From Paenibacillus sp. DMB20 (GTDB lineage Bacteria > Bacillota > Bacilli > Paenibacillales > Paenibacillaceae), in NCBI RefSeq assembly GCF_000987955.1, contig NZ_LAZU01000025.1, positions 62,001-126,000 on the forward strand: a stretch of DNA of 64,000 bases, written 5' to 3'. Positions 17,678 to 26,144 of this stretch are shown here, piece after piece. The position numbers and the translations under genes are program-made. The notes beneath the pieces are model-generated. The model ran no database searches. It was not told where the DNA came from and worked only from the letters and a program-made list of their open reading frames with translations. Position 1 is the stretch's first letter; the number at the start of each line of letters is the position of its first letter.

Positions 17678-17713
17678 ATTCTAGGAACGAGAAAATTCAA
17701 ATAATCTTCTTAT

Positions 17714-17728
17714 TTAGAATTATTATAA
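17714..17728 (+). promoter_or_regulatory. PerR-box-like operator
   Basis: TTAGAATTATTATAA differs at one position from the PerR consensus TTATAATNATTATAA. It lies 19 bases upstream of the -35 box of the peroxiredoxin promoter. Confidence 0.65.
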
Positions 17729-17747
17729 TAAAATAACTTATATAATC

Positions 17748-17776
17748 TTGACTTTGCCAAGCCTCAATGATAACAT
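17748..17776 (+). promoter_or_regulatory. peroxiredoxin promoter
   Basis: TTGACT (17748-17753), a 17-base spacer and TAACAT (17771-17776). The leader contains two further perfect dyads. Confidence 0.6.
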
Positions 17777-17785
17777 CATTTTAGA

Positions 17786-17805
17786 AAATGTTCACCGGAA
17801 CATTT
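17786..17805. promoter_or_regulatory. perfect dyad AAATGTTC-ACCG-GAACATTT
   Basis: An eight-base perfect inverted repeat just downstream of the -10 box of the peroxiredoxin promoter. The half-site polarity is opposite to the Bacillus LexA box. The regulator is unknown. Confidence 0.5.
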
Positions 17806-17818
17806 ATTCTGCATTCTA

Positions 17819-17842
17819 TAAGAAAATATTTAAATTTTCTTA
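17819..17842. promoter_or_regulatory. perfect dyad TAAGAAAAT-ATTTAA-ATTTTCTTA
   Basis: A nine-base perfect inverted repeat in the peroxiredoxin leader, ending eight bases before the AGGAGG ribosome binding site. It could be an operator or a weak A/U hairpin affecting translation. Confidence 0.45.
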
Positions 17843-17865
17843 CATAATGAAGGAGGATATTAATC

Positions 17866-18405
17866 ATGGCAGAACGTTTGGTTGGTAAAGCAGCTCCGGA
17901 TTTCACGATGGAAATGGTATCCGGCGACGGTAATGATTTCGGCAAAGTCAGCCTGTCCGACTACCGCGGAAAATGGCTTGTATTTTTCTTCTATCCGCTT
18001 GATTTCACGTTTGTATGCCCTACCGAAATTACGGCATTAAGCGATGCATATGACCAATTCAAAGCATTGGACACCGAAGTGCTTGGCGTGAGCATCGATT
18101 CCGTGCACAGCCACAAAGCTTGGATCAACGCTTCCAAGGAAGCTAACGGACTGGGAACTTTGAATTTCCCGCTGGCTTCCGACATTACGAAAAACGTGGC
18201 AAGAGACTACGGCGTACTGATCGAAGAAGAGGGCGTGGCTCTGCGCGGCCTGTTCATTATCGATCCGGAAGGCGAACTGAAATATCAAGTTGTAAACCAC
18301 AATGACGTTGGTCGCAGCGTGGAAGAAACACTTCGTGTTCTTCAAGCTCTGCAATCCGGCGGATTGTGCCCGATGAACTGGAAACCGGGTGACAAAAACC
18401 TGTAA
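17866..18405 (+). CDS. 2-Cys peroxiredoxin (AhpC/TSA family)
   Basis: A 179-residue thiol peroxidase that reduces H2O2 and organic peroxides. The peroxidatic Cys51 is in DFTFVCPTE, with the supporting Thr and Pro, and the resolving Cys168 is in GGLCPMNWKPG, making it a typical 2-Cys enzyme. No AhpF gene is adjacent, so thioredoxin is the likely reductant, as for Bacillus YkuU-like proteins. The start follows AAGGAGG. The upstream region carries a PerR-like box and two dyads, fitting peroxide control. A terminator follows. Confidence 0.93.
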   Translation: MAERLVGKAAPDFTMEMVSGDGNDFGKVSLSDYRGKWLVFFFYPLDFTFVCPTEITALSDAYDQFKALDTEVLGVSIDSVHSHKAWINASKEANGLGTLNFPLASDITKNVARDYGVLIEEEGVALRGLFIIDPEGELKYQVVNHNDVGRSVEETLRVLQALQSGGLCPMNWKPGDKNL

Positions 18406-18438
18406 GGTATCCAGGACAATTTAGAGTATTTGAAGTAG

Positions 18439-18484
18439 CCCCCATTTCCTGTCGCATTCTTCACAGGTGTGGGGGTTTTTTCAA
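18439..18484 (+). terminator. peroxiredoxin terminator
   Basis: CCCCCA pairs with TGGGGG, with CCTGT/ACAGG inside, followed by six T. Confidence 0.88.
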
Positions 18485-18731
18485 AATACTAGAATAAACT
18501 TCCTTGAAACGGGACATGTTGTGAGAGATGCCGTTAGGCATTTTCAGTTTTATCGACGTTTAAGGATGCTTATAGAGGTTGATATATAGCATATAAACGT
18601 AGGGCTTAATGACTTTGCTCGGGACGTATGACCCAATTTCCCGAAAACTATTAAAAACTTGAAGGAATCAGGGCCCGTGAAAGCGAATACAATGACAAGA
18701 AGCGATGGGAAATCAGGGGAGGGTGAACGAT
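18485..18731. other. intergenic region upstream of a zinc-ribbon gene
   Basis: Apart from a small ATGCC-GTTA-GGCAT hairpin with a T-rich tail near 18527-18551 and a TACAAT box near 18690 lacking a good -35, nothing is recognisable. Confidence 0.4.
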
Positions 18732-19139
18732 ATGAGTTTTTGCTGCGGGGCAAGTATGCTGGGAACAAAAGGTACATTGAAGCATTATCGAACTCAGGTG
18801 CATAATGTTCCCCTGTTGTTTTGTCCGGTTTGCCATCGGGTGGAAGTTCATCATCGGGTTGAGAACGAATATGAAATTTTGGCGGAATACGCTCACGGCG
18901 ACGGTGCATCGCATGTGGATTTTCAGGATTACGTGATGGAAGATGAAGAAACCATCTTTGAAAATGTCGTGAACCGAGAGTCCGAGGACGCGCTGGAGGT
19001 CGTTCAGAGCCAGATCGATATGTCGCTCGATCTGTTGGCTGTAGCCAAATGGATGAACGATGAAAAATGGCAGAGCGAATTAAAAAGGAGACTCGCAGTG
19101 ATGAGTCAGCGTCGACTCCGGCTGCAGCAAAAAGCGTAA
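18732..19139 (+). CDS. zinc-ribbon hypothetical protein (YgiT-like N-terminus)
   Basis: A 135-residue protein. The N-terminus has a Cys pair (FCCG) and, after a spacer with HYRTQVHNVPLL, a second set CPVCH, the layout of a YgiT/MqsA-type zinc finger. The rest is helical and acidic (QDYVMEDEETIFENVV), ending in a basic helix (KRRLAVMSQRRLRLQQK). No helix-turn-helix of the MqsA type is evident. The start at MSFCCG is set by GGGGAGGGTGAACGAT. It is monocistronic with its own terminator. Function is unknown; nucleic acid binding is only a guess. Confidence 0.7.
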   Translation: MSFCCGASMLGTKGTLKHYRTQVHNVPLLFCPVCHRVEVHHRVENEYEILAEYAHGDGASHVDFQDYVMEDEETIFENVVNRESEDALEVVQSQIDMSLDLLAVAKWMNDEKWQSELKRRLAVMSQRRLRLQQKA

Positions 19140-19148
19140 CATCATGAT

Positions 19149-19173
19149 AAGCCTCCTTACGGGGGCTTTTTAT
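19149..19173 (+). terminator. terminator of the zinc-ribbon gene
   Basis: AGCCTCC-TTAC-GGGGGCT with one G-U pair and a T run. Confidence 0.82.
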
Positions 19174-19315
19174 GTAATCAGCTCTATGGGGTATGCTCTA
19201 CGGATGATGCAACCATTTTCATAAGATGCCATGCTGAACGCGTTTTTTTGCTGCCTAAAAGTCAACGTTGATTACGCATATGCGAAGATCTGATCTATTT
19301 CGACAGTATCTCTGA

Positions 19316-19345
19316 TTGACGTTTCTCTACCAAGCTGACTATCAT
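19316..19345 (+). promoter_or_regulatory. promoter of the PAS histidine kinase
   Basis: TTGACG, an 18-base spacer and TATCAT, about 120 bases before the kinase. The stretch 19174-19315 holds nothing else recognisable. Confidence 0.5.
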
Positions 19346-19463
19346 GGAGAAAACAGTAAATTCTGGAATGGGAGACCACTAAGGACGCGAATCGGTCTGT
19401 CTGTTGTCTGCATGAGGCTTGTTTGGCAAGTTCATCTTATGGAGAAAAGGGGGAGCCATCTTG

Positions 19464-20576
19464 TTGAGTGAAATCCGAGAAACCGAGCTGCAGGAAATGC
19501 AGTCGTTTCATTCCAATCAACTTGTAAAAAACAAGTACGAGAATATTTTGGAGAATCTCGACAGCGGGATCATCCTTTTTGATAGTGACGGAGTGTTGGC
19601 GTTTGTTAATGTACAGATGGCCAAGCTGTTGGGCGTACCCAGAAAATCGCTTGCAGGCTGTACGTTGACCCAGTTGCTGCGTCATCCCCAGCTCACCCGG
19701 TTCAAGAAAAAGAAAATACTGCGCATATTTCGGGAAACGATCTTTCACCGTAAAAGATTCCATGAACTGCTGGACGAATACGGACGTTCATGGTTGGTTA
19801 CGATGACGTACGGGGATCAAATGGAAGGCGATTTCCTGATCAGCGTGAAAGATGTTTCGGATTTCAAACAAATCGAGCAGACGGCTTATCAGAATGACAA
19901 GCTGGCCATGCTGGGCAAAATTTCTGCTTCCATCGCCCATGAAATCCGAAATCCGCTCACTTCCATCCGGGGATTTATCCAGCTTCTCCGGCCGCATCTC
20001 ATGAGCCTTGGAAAGGATGAGTATGCGCGTATTATTTTGACGGAAATCGACCGGGCGAACGATATCATATATGAGTTTTTGAATTCCTCCAAGCCGTCAG
20101 CGCCGCAGACCACGGTGATACCGGTGAATTCCCTGTTGAAGGAAGTTGCGCTTCTGACGGAGAGCGAAGCGTTAATGAAAGGCTGCCAGATTTTGCTGCA
20201 TGAAGATGAGCGGATGCAGACTTACATTTCAGTGGACGTTAAGCAGATCAAACAGGTTATCCTGAACCTGATCAAAAACGCGTTGGATGCGATCGATCAA
20301 AAACAGGGTGACCAAGGTACGGGGTTGATCGAGATCAGCTCCAAACGCAATGAAAAGCATGTAAGCATTATAATTTCGGATAACGGCGGCGGCATGGACC
20401 AGCATACAATGAATCACCTGTTCAATCCGTTTTTTACGACCAAAGAAGGCGGGACGGGTCTGGGTCTGTCGGTCAGCTACCGGATTATCAAAAATCACGG
20501 GGGCGTAATTGCGGTGGAGAGCCAGGCAGGGGCCGGGACAGAGTTTATGATAACGCTTCCAATCGTGGATGGATAG
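19464..20576 (+). CDS. cytosolic PAS-domain sensor histidine kinase (sporulation-kinase type)
   Basis: A 370-residue kinase without membrane segments. A PAS domain (about 30-130, FDSDGVLAFVN onward) is followed by the H-box AHEIRNPLTSIRGFIQLL with phospho-His at about 159, then the ATPase motifs NLIKNALDA (N box), SDNGGGM (G1), FFTTKEGGTGLGLS (G2). The H-box resembles those of the KinA-KinE group and NtrB-like kinases. The start is placed at TTG 19464 behind GGGGGAG with eight bases spacing; a TTG three bases earlier is also possible. No response regulator is adjacent, so feeding a phosphorelay to Spo0A is a reasonable inference. Confidence 0.85.
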   Translation: MSEIRETELQEMQSFHSNQLVKNKYENILENLDSGIILFDSDGVLAFVNVQMAKLLGVPRKSLAGCTLTQLLRHPQLTRFKKKKILRIFRETIFHRKRFHELLDEYGRSWLVTMTYGDQMEGDFLISVKDVSDFKQIEQTAYQNDKLAMLGKISASIAHEIRNPLTSIRGFIQLLRPHLMSLGKDEYARIILTEIDRANDIIYEFLNSSKPSAPQTTVIPVNSLLKEVALLTESEALMKGCQILLHEDERMQTYISVDVKQIKQVILNLIKNALDAIDQKQGDQGTGLIEISSKRNEKHVSIIISDNGGGMDQHTMNHLFNPFFTTKEGGTGLGLSVSYRIIKNHGGVIAVESQAGAGTEFMITLPIVDG

Positions 20577-20595
20577 TCTTTAACGATGAAAATTC

Positions 20596-20636
20596 AAGGA
20601 AAGGCCGTTCGGGGGGGACCAGGCTTTTCCTTTTTG
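20596..20636 (+). terminator. terminator of the PAS kinase gene
   Basis: AAGGAAAGGCC pairs with GGCTTTTCCTT, followed by T residues. Confidence 0.8.
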
Positions 20637-20718
20637 GTTTGTGATACAATATTTGAAAGCTATGATATGGATACAGCCAAACATTATTCATAACGGATGA
20701 CAGGATGGAGGATCAGCT

Positions 20719-22224
20719 ATGCAATGGACTTTGAAAAGCGGAATCACGCATGATCAGGCGGACAGCGACGCACATGTAGTGCTCGTGACAAAGCAGCAGA
20801 TGAAAGAAGGAGGCGCATCTCCGCAGTGGGATGTGTTTTTGAAGGAATTGAATGAAAAAGGTTTGTTCCAGGGTGCCCCGGAGCGTACATATACGCTTCC
20901 CGTTCCAACGGACGGTGGCTTCCGGATGCTGATTTTGACTGGACGCACCGAAGGCCCCATGACCTCGGAACAGCTGCGGCTCGCGGCCGCCCATTCGGCA
21001 AAAGCGGCTGTCAAAATCGGCGCGAAAAGCGTTTCGCTGGAGGTCCCGGTAACGATGATGCAGTTTACCGTGGAGCAGGATGTTGAAGAAGCGGCTCAGG
21101 CGCTGGCCGAAGGCTTTCTTCTTGGAAGCTATCGGGCAAAGCAGTACAAGAGGGAGCAGACGGAAAAGAACGGTCTTCAAGAGGTTCGCTTCTTCGTGGA
21201 GGAAGAGCTCAAGGATAACGAATTTAACGAGGCATGGGAGCGCGGTATCGCCCGGGGGCAAGCCGTAGCGGAGGCGACCTGCCTTGCACGAGATCTGACC
21301 AATCTGCCGGGGAACTTGCTCGTTCCCGATGACCTGGCCCAAGCGGCTATGTCTGTTGCCGAACGTCACGGCATGGAAGGTTATGTCCTGAATGAGGAAC
21401 AAATCGCGGAACAGGGAATGGGCGGGCTTCTTGCCGTCGGCAAAGGGAGCGTCAATCCTCCCCGGATGATCGTGATTAAATACCAGGGAACCGACCATTG
21501 GGACCATGTAATCGGCTTGGTCGGCAAAGGCATAACGTTTGATACCGGCGGAATATCCTTGAAAAAAGCGGCAGGGATGGAGGAAATGATCAGCGACATG
21601 GGCGGTGCCGCCACCGTTCTTGGCGTAATGGAAGCCCTGGGACGGCTTCGTCCCAAATTGAATGTGGTCATGGTCATTCCGGCGGCTGAAAACATGCCGA
21701 ACGGCAATGCCGTCAAACCCGGCGACGTGATCACGACTTTAAGCGGCCGCACGATTGAAATCCTGAACACCGACGCGGAAGGCCGGGTTGTTTTGGCTGA
21801 CGGGGTAACTTACGCCAAAGAGCTTGGGGCTTCGCGGATTATTGATGTCGCCACGCTGACGGGAGCGGTATTGGTCGCGCTGGGGAATGTTGCGACGGGA
21901 GCCGTGACGAACGACGAAACTTTCCTGCAGGAACTGGTTTCCTCTTCGCGGCGGGCAGGCGAGAAGGTATGGCCTCTTCCTTCGTATCCGGAGTTTTGGG
22001 ATATGCTGAAAAGCGATGTGGCCGATGTAAAAAACTCCACCGGACGTTTGGGGGGCTCCATCACTGCGGGATTATTCATCGGCACGTTTGCCGACGGCCT
22101 GCCATGGGTGCATTTTGATATCGCCGGAACTGCGTTTTTGCCGAAAGAGAGAGGCGTCGATCCCAAAGGAGCGACGGGGGTTATGGTCCGCACCATCGCC
22201 GATTGGATTCTGACCCAGGAATAA
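20719..22224 (+). CDS. pepA: leucyl aminopeptidase, M17 family
   Basis: A 501-residue cytosolic aminopeptidase with two metal ions. The catalytic C-domain is complete: VGKGITFDTGGISLK (Lys and Asp ligands), DMGGAATVLG, the signature NTDAEGRVVLAD, and the following VATLTGA. The N-domain is divergent, as usual. The start follows GATGGAGGATCAGCT. It is flanked by terminators on both sides, so it is expressed alone. PepA proteins in other bacteria can also bind DNA; nothing here tests that. Confidence 0.94.
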   Translation: MQWTLKSGITHDQADSDAHVVLVTKQQMKEGGASPQWDVFLKELNEKGLFQGAPERTYTLPVPTDGGFRMLILTGRTEGPMTSEQLRLAAAHSAKAAVKIGAKSVSLEVPVTMMQFTVEQDVEEAAQALAEGFLLGSYRAKQYKREQTEKNGLQEVRFFVEEELKDNEFNEAWERGIARGQAVAEATCLARDLTNLPGNLLVPDDLAQAAMSVAERHGMEGYVLNEEQIAEQGMGGLLAVGKGSVNPPRMIVIKYQGTDHWDHVIGLVGKGITFDTGGISLKKAAGMEEMISDMGGAATVLGVMEALGRLRPKLNVVMVIPAAENMPNGNAVKPGDVITTLSGRTIEILNTDAEGRVVLADGVTYAKELGASRIIDVATLTGAVLVALGNVATGAVTNDETFLQELVSSSRRAGEKVWPLPSYPEFWDMLKSDVADVKNSTGRLGGSITAGLFIGTFADGLPWVHFDIAGTAFLPKERGVDPKGATGVMVRTIADWILTQE

Positions 22225-22243
22225 AACGTTCGAATGATCTGAC

Positions 22244-22268
22244 AAAGTCCGCATTTGCGGACTTTTTT
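22244..22268 (+). terminator. pepA terminator
   Basis: AAGTCCGC-ATTT-GCGGACTT with six T. Confidence 0.92.
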
Positions 22269-22334
22269 CTTTACTTTTCGGCAGGTGCTAAAGTATGATG
22301 AAGAGAAAAACTTGAGTGAAGGGAGTTTGCTTGG

Positions 22335-23293
22335 ATGAAAAGCAGTCGAACCAAAATCGTGGATTGCACGATCCGCGACGGCGGGTTAGTCAACAATTGG
22401 GATTTTAGCGTGGAGTTTGTGCAGAATTTATATGCCGGCCTGAATGAGGCGGGCGTGGACTATATGGAAATCGGCTATAAAAACTCCCCCAAACTGCTGA
22501 AAGGGGCAGACCAGGCGGGTCCATGGCGCTTCCTGAACGACGACTTCCTGCGCGAAGTCATTCCGCAAAAAGGAAAAACCAAACTGTCGGCCCTTGTCGA
22601 TATCGGCCGCGTCGATGAAGAAGACATTTTGCCGCGCGAGGAAAGTTTGTTGGACTTGATCCGCGTTGCCTGCTATATCAAGGATGTAGATAAAGCGTTG
22701 GAGCTTGTTCAAACCTTCCATAACCGTGGGTACGAGACGACGATCAATATTATGGCTTTGTCCAACGTGATGGAGCACGAGCTGCTCGAGGCGTTCGAGA
22801 TGATCAAGGAGAGCGTCGTCGACGTGGTGTATATCGTGGATCCTACGGAAGTTTGGATCATAAAGACATCCTCTACCTGGTCGATAAATTCAAAACGCAC
22901 CTACCGAACAAGCGTCTTGGCGTCCATACGCATAACAACATGCAGCTGGCATTTTCGAATACGCTGGTGGCTGCCGAGAATGGCGTAGAACTGCTGGATG
23001 CCTCCGTTTACGGGATGGGACGCGCTGCCGGGAACTGTCCGACGGAATTGCTGGTTACCCATTTGAAAGGCACAAAATACGAGCTTCGTCCCGTACTGGA
23101 CATTATTGAACGTTTTATGATCCCGCTGCGTGAAAAAGAAGAATGGGGCTACCTCATTCCATATATGATCACGGGAACCCTGGATGAGCATCCTCGTTCC
23201 GCGATGGCGCTGCGCGCCTCGGAGGATAAGGACAAAGCCGTTGATTTTTATGACAAGCTGACCACGCCGGAAGTATCATTCAATAAGAAATAA
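22335..23293 (+). pseudogene. aldolase-type (DRE-TIM/HMGL-like) gene with a single-base frameshift
   Basis: Two overlapping frames together encode one protein of about 319 residues. The first (from 22335) has the metal/substrate motif DCTIRDGGL at residues 10-18; the second (through 23293) carries GVHTHNNMQLAFSNT, the His-x-His metal ligands, and GMGRAAGNCPTELL. Together they match the catalytic domain of 4-hydroxy-2-oxovalerate-aldolase/HMG-lyase-like proteins. Continuity breaks at 22839-22844, where GTG GAT CCT ACG should read GTG GAT xCC TAC GGA; one base is missing. Either the gene is inactivated or there is a sequence error. The rest of both halves is intact, which favours a recent or technical cause. 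A terminator follows. Confidence 0.85.
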
Positions 23294-23308
23294 TCTGCTG
23301 ATACGTAC

Positions 23309-23350
23309 CAAAAAAGCACTTTTCTTTGGAAGAGAAAAGTGCTTTTTTTT
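23309..23350 (+). terminator. terminator after the aldolase-type gene
   Basis: AAAAGCACTTTTCT pairs with AGAGAAAAGTGCTTTT, followed by further T residues. Confidence 0.92.
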
Positions 23351-23584
23351 CGTTTAGGAATTTATATAGGTCCGTCAAAAAACCGATAGTAAGTAAGGGA
23401 TAAAATAGACAGGGGTAACGTATCAATGCGCACCAGGCAGGGTGAAAAACAATGACAATGTGTCGAAGGATGTCATATAAAAGACATTTTGCGCAAAAAT
23501 GCAGCAGGAAAATTACTTTTGGCGTGGAATCCAATATTTAGTAGTCATTATGCTGCTTGCAGATATGATGGAGGTACAGCTTAC

Positions 23585-25690
23585 ATGCTAAATAACGTAG
23601 AAGAGAGAAAGACCGTGAGAACGGGTACCACAGCTGTCTTTGCAGTCCTCCTGATTCATATGTTTCGTGATTCGGCATACCGGTTTCAAGGATGGAACGA
23701 ATTTGCTTCCCTGTATTTGCTCGCGGGTGTTGCCAGTGCTTCGATCGGCTTTTCGATTTTTACGCAAGGGTGGATTTACTTCTCCAGCCAGCTTTCGCGT
23801 CAAAGGCTGTATACAGGCATGCTGTTCTTAAGCATGCTCGTATTCGATCTGCTGCATATGATGGGAGCGGTCGGCTTTCCGCTTTTTTGGAATACCCTGT
23901 CACTGAACGAATCTTTATGGTTGCTCGTGCTGTCCAAAATCCTAGCTTCCGGCGGTATTCTGCTGATATTCGGTTTTCGGGACGGGGCGGTGGACAGACG
24001 GTTTAAAACCGTTTTGCTGGCTGCAGGAGTGACGATTACCGTTTCCGTCCTGACGCTGTTTTTTTCAGGCGGCCAAGAACTGCCGGTGCTGTCGGATGAA
24101 AATGGCCTGACTCCCATGAAGTCGGGAATCGATATCGGGATCATGGCCGTTTTTCTGGTTGCCGCCGCGACAATCCTATATAAAGGAAGAATCGAGAAGC
24201 CGCCAGCCTTGCTGATCATCGTACGGGGGCTGCTGTTTTTTGCCGTGGGCCAGTTCCTGTTTGCCGAATCGTCATATGTAACTGACTCGTACCACCTCTT
24301 AGGGCTTGCCTTCGGCTGTATCGGGTCTTATTTCGTTCTCCGGGGAAGCTATCGGCTGACGATACAGGATCCTTTGGAAGAACGGCGCCAAGCTGAAGCC
24401 CAGATCAGTTATTTAGCCTATCACGATGACTTGACGGGCCTTCCGAATCTAAGGAAACTTGTACAGCGCCTGGAGGACTTGCTTCAATCGGACGGTCCGG
24501 AAGCGGAACCGGCTGTTATTGTGCTGAATTTTAACCGCTTTAAGATGATTAATGAATCATTGGGGCGCCATGCGGGCGACCGGATTTTAAAACTTGCGTC
24601 CGAGCGGATAACCCGGGAAGCCGCCGATAAAGGAGAAGAGGTATTCAGCATGGGAGGCGACGAGTTCGCGATTATCCTTCCGGACAAACTGGAGCTTGAA
24701 GAAATCCGTAGCCGAATCGGCCGCTATATCGATTTATTTCAAGAACCGCTGGCTTTCGGTACGCGGGAATACCATTTGTCTCTGTCGGCGGGATTTGCCG
24801 TTTATCCGGAGGATGGATTGACGGCGGATCGGCTTGTCCAAAATGCGGATACTGCGGTGCATGATGCGAAAGGCCAACAGAGCAGCATCCAGCGATACCT
24901 GCCATCCATGCAGCAGAAGGCCCAAAATCGGCTTGTTCTGGAGTCCGAAATGCGGCGCGGTCTGGAGCGGAATGAATTTTTTCTCGAATACCAGCCTCTG
25001 GTCCATTTGGATAGCGGGCAGACGGTAGGGATGGAAGCGCTCGTGCGCTGGAACCATCCGGAGCGGGGAATCGTTTACCCGGGAGAATTCATTCCGGTTG
25101 CCGAAGAGAGCGGCTTTATCGTCCAACTGGGGGAATGGGTGCTGCGTCAGGCCTGCAAGCAGAACAAGCAGTGGCAGAAGGCGGGATACCGGCCCATCTG
25201 TGTTTCCGTTAACCTTTCCATGGGCCAGTTTATCCAGACGAATCTGCCGGATCGGGTGGAGGCCGTATTGAATGAGATCGGACTTGAACCGAAATATGTG
25301 GAGCTTGAGATTACGGAATCCATGACGTTGGATAAGGAGGCTGCCCTTGGCCAGCTCCACAGCCTGAAACGGCTTGGAGTCAACATCAGCATCGATGATT
25401 TTGGGACAGGGTACAGTTCCCTGCATTATTTGAAAAACTTGCCGATCGACAGGCTCAAAATCGACAGAGCGTTCATCAACGAAGTTTTGCAGGATAACAA
25501 CAATGCGGCAATCGTTTCTACCATTGCCACGATGGCCCATCATCTGAAGCTGAAAGTTACGGCCGAAGGGGTCGAAACGGAAGACCAGTTGAGCTTCCTG
25601 CGCAAACAGCAGTGCCATGAAGGGCAAGGATATTATTTCAGCCGGCCCGTTCGGGCACTCGATTTTGAAAGAACGTTTTTGGTCTGCTAG
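23585..25690 (+). CDS. membrane GGDEF-EAL protein, probable c-di-GMP phosphodiesterase
   Basis: A 701-residue protein. About residues 10-260 contain seven to eight membrane segments, a MASE-like sensor. GGDEF (about 275-435) keeps GGDEF at 357-361, but the upstream metal-ligand Asp is replaced: the segment reads VLNFNRFKMIN, with Asn at 315 where active cyclases have Asp, and no RxxD I-site precedes the motif. EAL (about 450-695) looks intact: EAL at 484-486, SVNLSMGQF, ELEITES, DDFGTGYSSL, KIDR and AEGVET. I infer a phosphodiesterase with a regulatory GGDEF domain. The start is set by TGGAGGTACAGC. It controls the level of c-di-GMP at the membrane. Confidence 0.88.
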   Translation: MLNNVEERKTVRTGTTAVFAVLLIHMFRDSAYRFQGWNEFASLYLLAGVASASIGFSIFTQGWIYFSSQLSRQRLYTGMLFLSMLVFDLLHMMGAVGFPLFWNTLSLNESLWLLVLSKILASGGILLIFGFRDGAVDRRFKTVLLAAGVTITVSVLTLFFSGGQELPVLSDENGLTPMKSGIDIGIMAVFLVAAATILYKGRIEKPPALLIIVRGLLFFAVGQFLFAESSYVTDSYHLLGLAFGCIGSYFVLRGSYRLTIQDPLEERRQAEAQISYLAYHDDLTGLPNLRKLVQRLEDLLQSDGPEAEPAVIVLNFNRFKMINESLGRHAGDRILKLASERITREAADKGEEVFSMGGDEFAIILPDKLELEEIRSRIGRYIDLFQEPLAFGTREYHLSLSAGFAVYPEDGLTADRLVQNADTAVHDAKGQQSSIQRYLPSMQQKAQNRLVLESEMRRGLERNEFFLEYQPLVHLDSGQTVGMEALVRWNHPERGIVYPGEFIPVAEESGFIVQLGEWVLRQACKQNKQWQKAGYRPICVSVNLSMGQFIQTNLPDRVEAVLNEIGLEPKYVELEITESMTLDKEAALGQLHSLKRLGVNISIDDFGTGYSSLHYLKNLPIDRLKIDRAFINEVLQDNNNAAIVSTIATMAHHLKLKVTAEGVETEDQLSFLRKQQCHEGQGYYFSRPVRALDFERTFLVC

Positions 25691-25739
25691 CTGAGGGGCT
25701 CCTTGTCCCCTCAGGCGGACTATTGTATGAAAATACCAG

Positions 25740-25768
25740 TTGCATTTGTCGATGCTCCGTGGTATATT
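25740..25768 (+). promoter_or_regulatory. tRNA promoter
   Basis: TTGCAT, a 17-base spacer and TATATT, 31 bases before tRNA-Pro. Confidence 0.55.
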
Positions 25769-25799
25769 TATTTTTGTCGTTAAGACAGCAAGTTTTTGA

Positions 25800-25873
25800 C
25801 GGGACGTAGCTCAGCTTGGTAGAGCACCTGGTTTGGGACCAGGGGGTCGCATGTTCAAATCGTGTCGTCCCGA
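25800..25873 (+). tRNA. tRNA-Pro (anticodon UGG)
   Basis: A cloverleaf with acceptor arms CGGGACG/CGTCCCG, D arm GCTC/GAGC, anticodon stem CCTGG/CCAGG around loop TTTGGGA (anticodon TGG), and T loop TTCAAAT. The discriminator is A and CCA is not encoded. Confidence 0.95.
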
Positions 25874-25884
25874 TTGTCAAATTT

Positions 25885-25958
25885 GCGGGTGTAGTTCAAT
25901 GGTAGAACTCCAGCCTTCCAAGCTGGTAGCGTGGGTTCGATTCCCATCACCCGCTCCA
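25885..25958 (+). tRNA. tRNA-Gly (anticodon UCC)
   Basis: Acceptor arms GCGGGTG/CACCCGC, anticodon stem CCAGC/GCTGG around CTTCCAA (anticodon TCC), T loop TTCGATT. The 3' CCA is encoded (25956-25958). It lies 11 bases after tRNA-Pro, in one transcript. Its 3' 20 bases are repeated at 26094-26113. Confidence 0.96.
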
Positions 25959-25959
25959 T
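25940..25959 (+). repeat. 20-base direct repeat, copy 1 (inside tRNA-Gly 3' end)
   Basis: Bases identical to 26094-26113; they span part of the T arm, the acceptor 3' strand, CCA and one extra T. Possible attachment-site half. Confidence 0.8.
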
Positions 25960-26093
25960 TAACCACAGTTTAAGGGGAAGCGAACCCCAGGGTTCGACCG
26001 TCCGTGCGTACATCGTAGCGATGGAAATCAGGACGCGCGTCAACATTAACCTCCAGACCTGCCGCAGGCAGTTCAGAATAGAGAATGTTGAGT

Positions 26094-26113
26094 ATTCCCA
26101 TCACCCGCTCCAT
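26094..26113 (+). repeat. 20-base direct repeat, copy 2 (tRNA-Gly 3' end duplicate)
   Basis: Perfect copy of the tRNA-Gly 3' end without the rest of the tRNA. The 134 bases between the copies contain the palindromes CGAACCC-CA-GGGTTCG and CTGCC-GCA-GGCAG and no gene. Confidence 0.8.
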
Positions 26114-26121
26114 ACATAAGT

Positions 26122-26144
26122 TAACCGCCGTAAGGCGGTTTTTT
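26122..26144 (+). terminator. tRNA transcript terminator
   Basis: AACCGCC-GTAA-GGCGGTT and six T, directly after repeat copy 2. Confidence 0.9.

Noticed and set aside
25855..26046. Leftward open frame encoding a GIEPTLPAWKAG-type peptide
   Set aside because: This is the antisense of tRNA-Gly, a well-known false protein in bacterial annotations.
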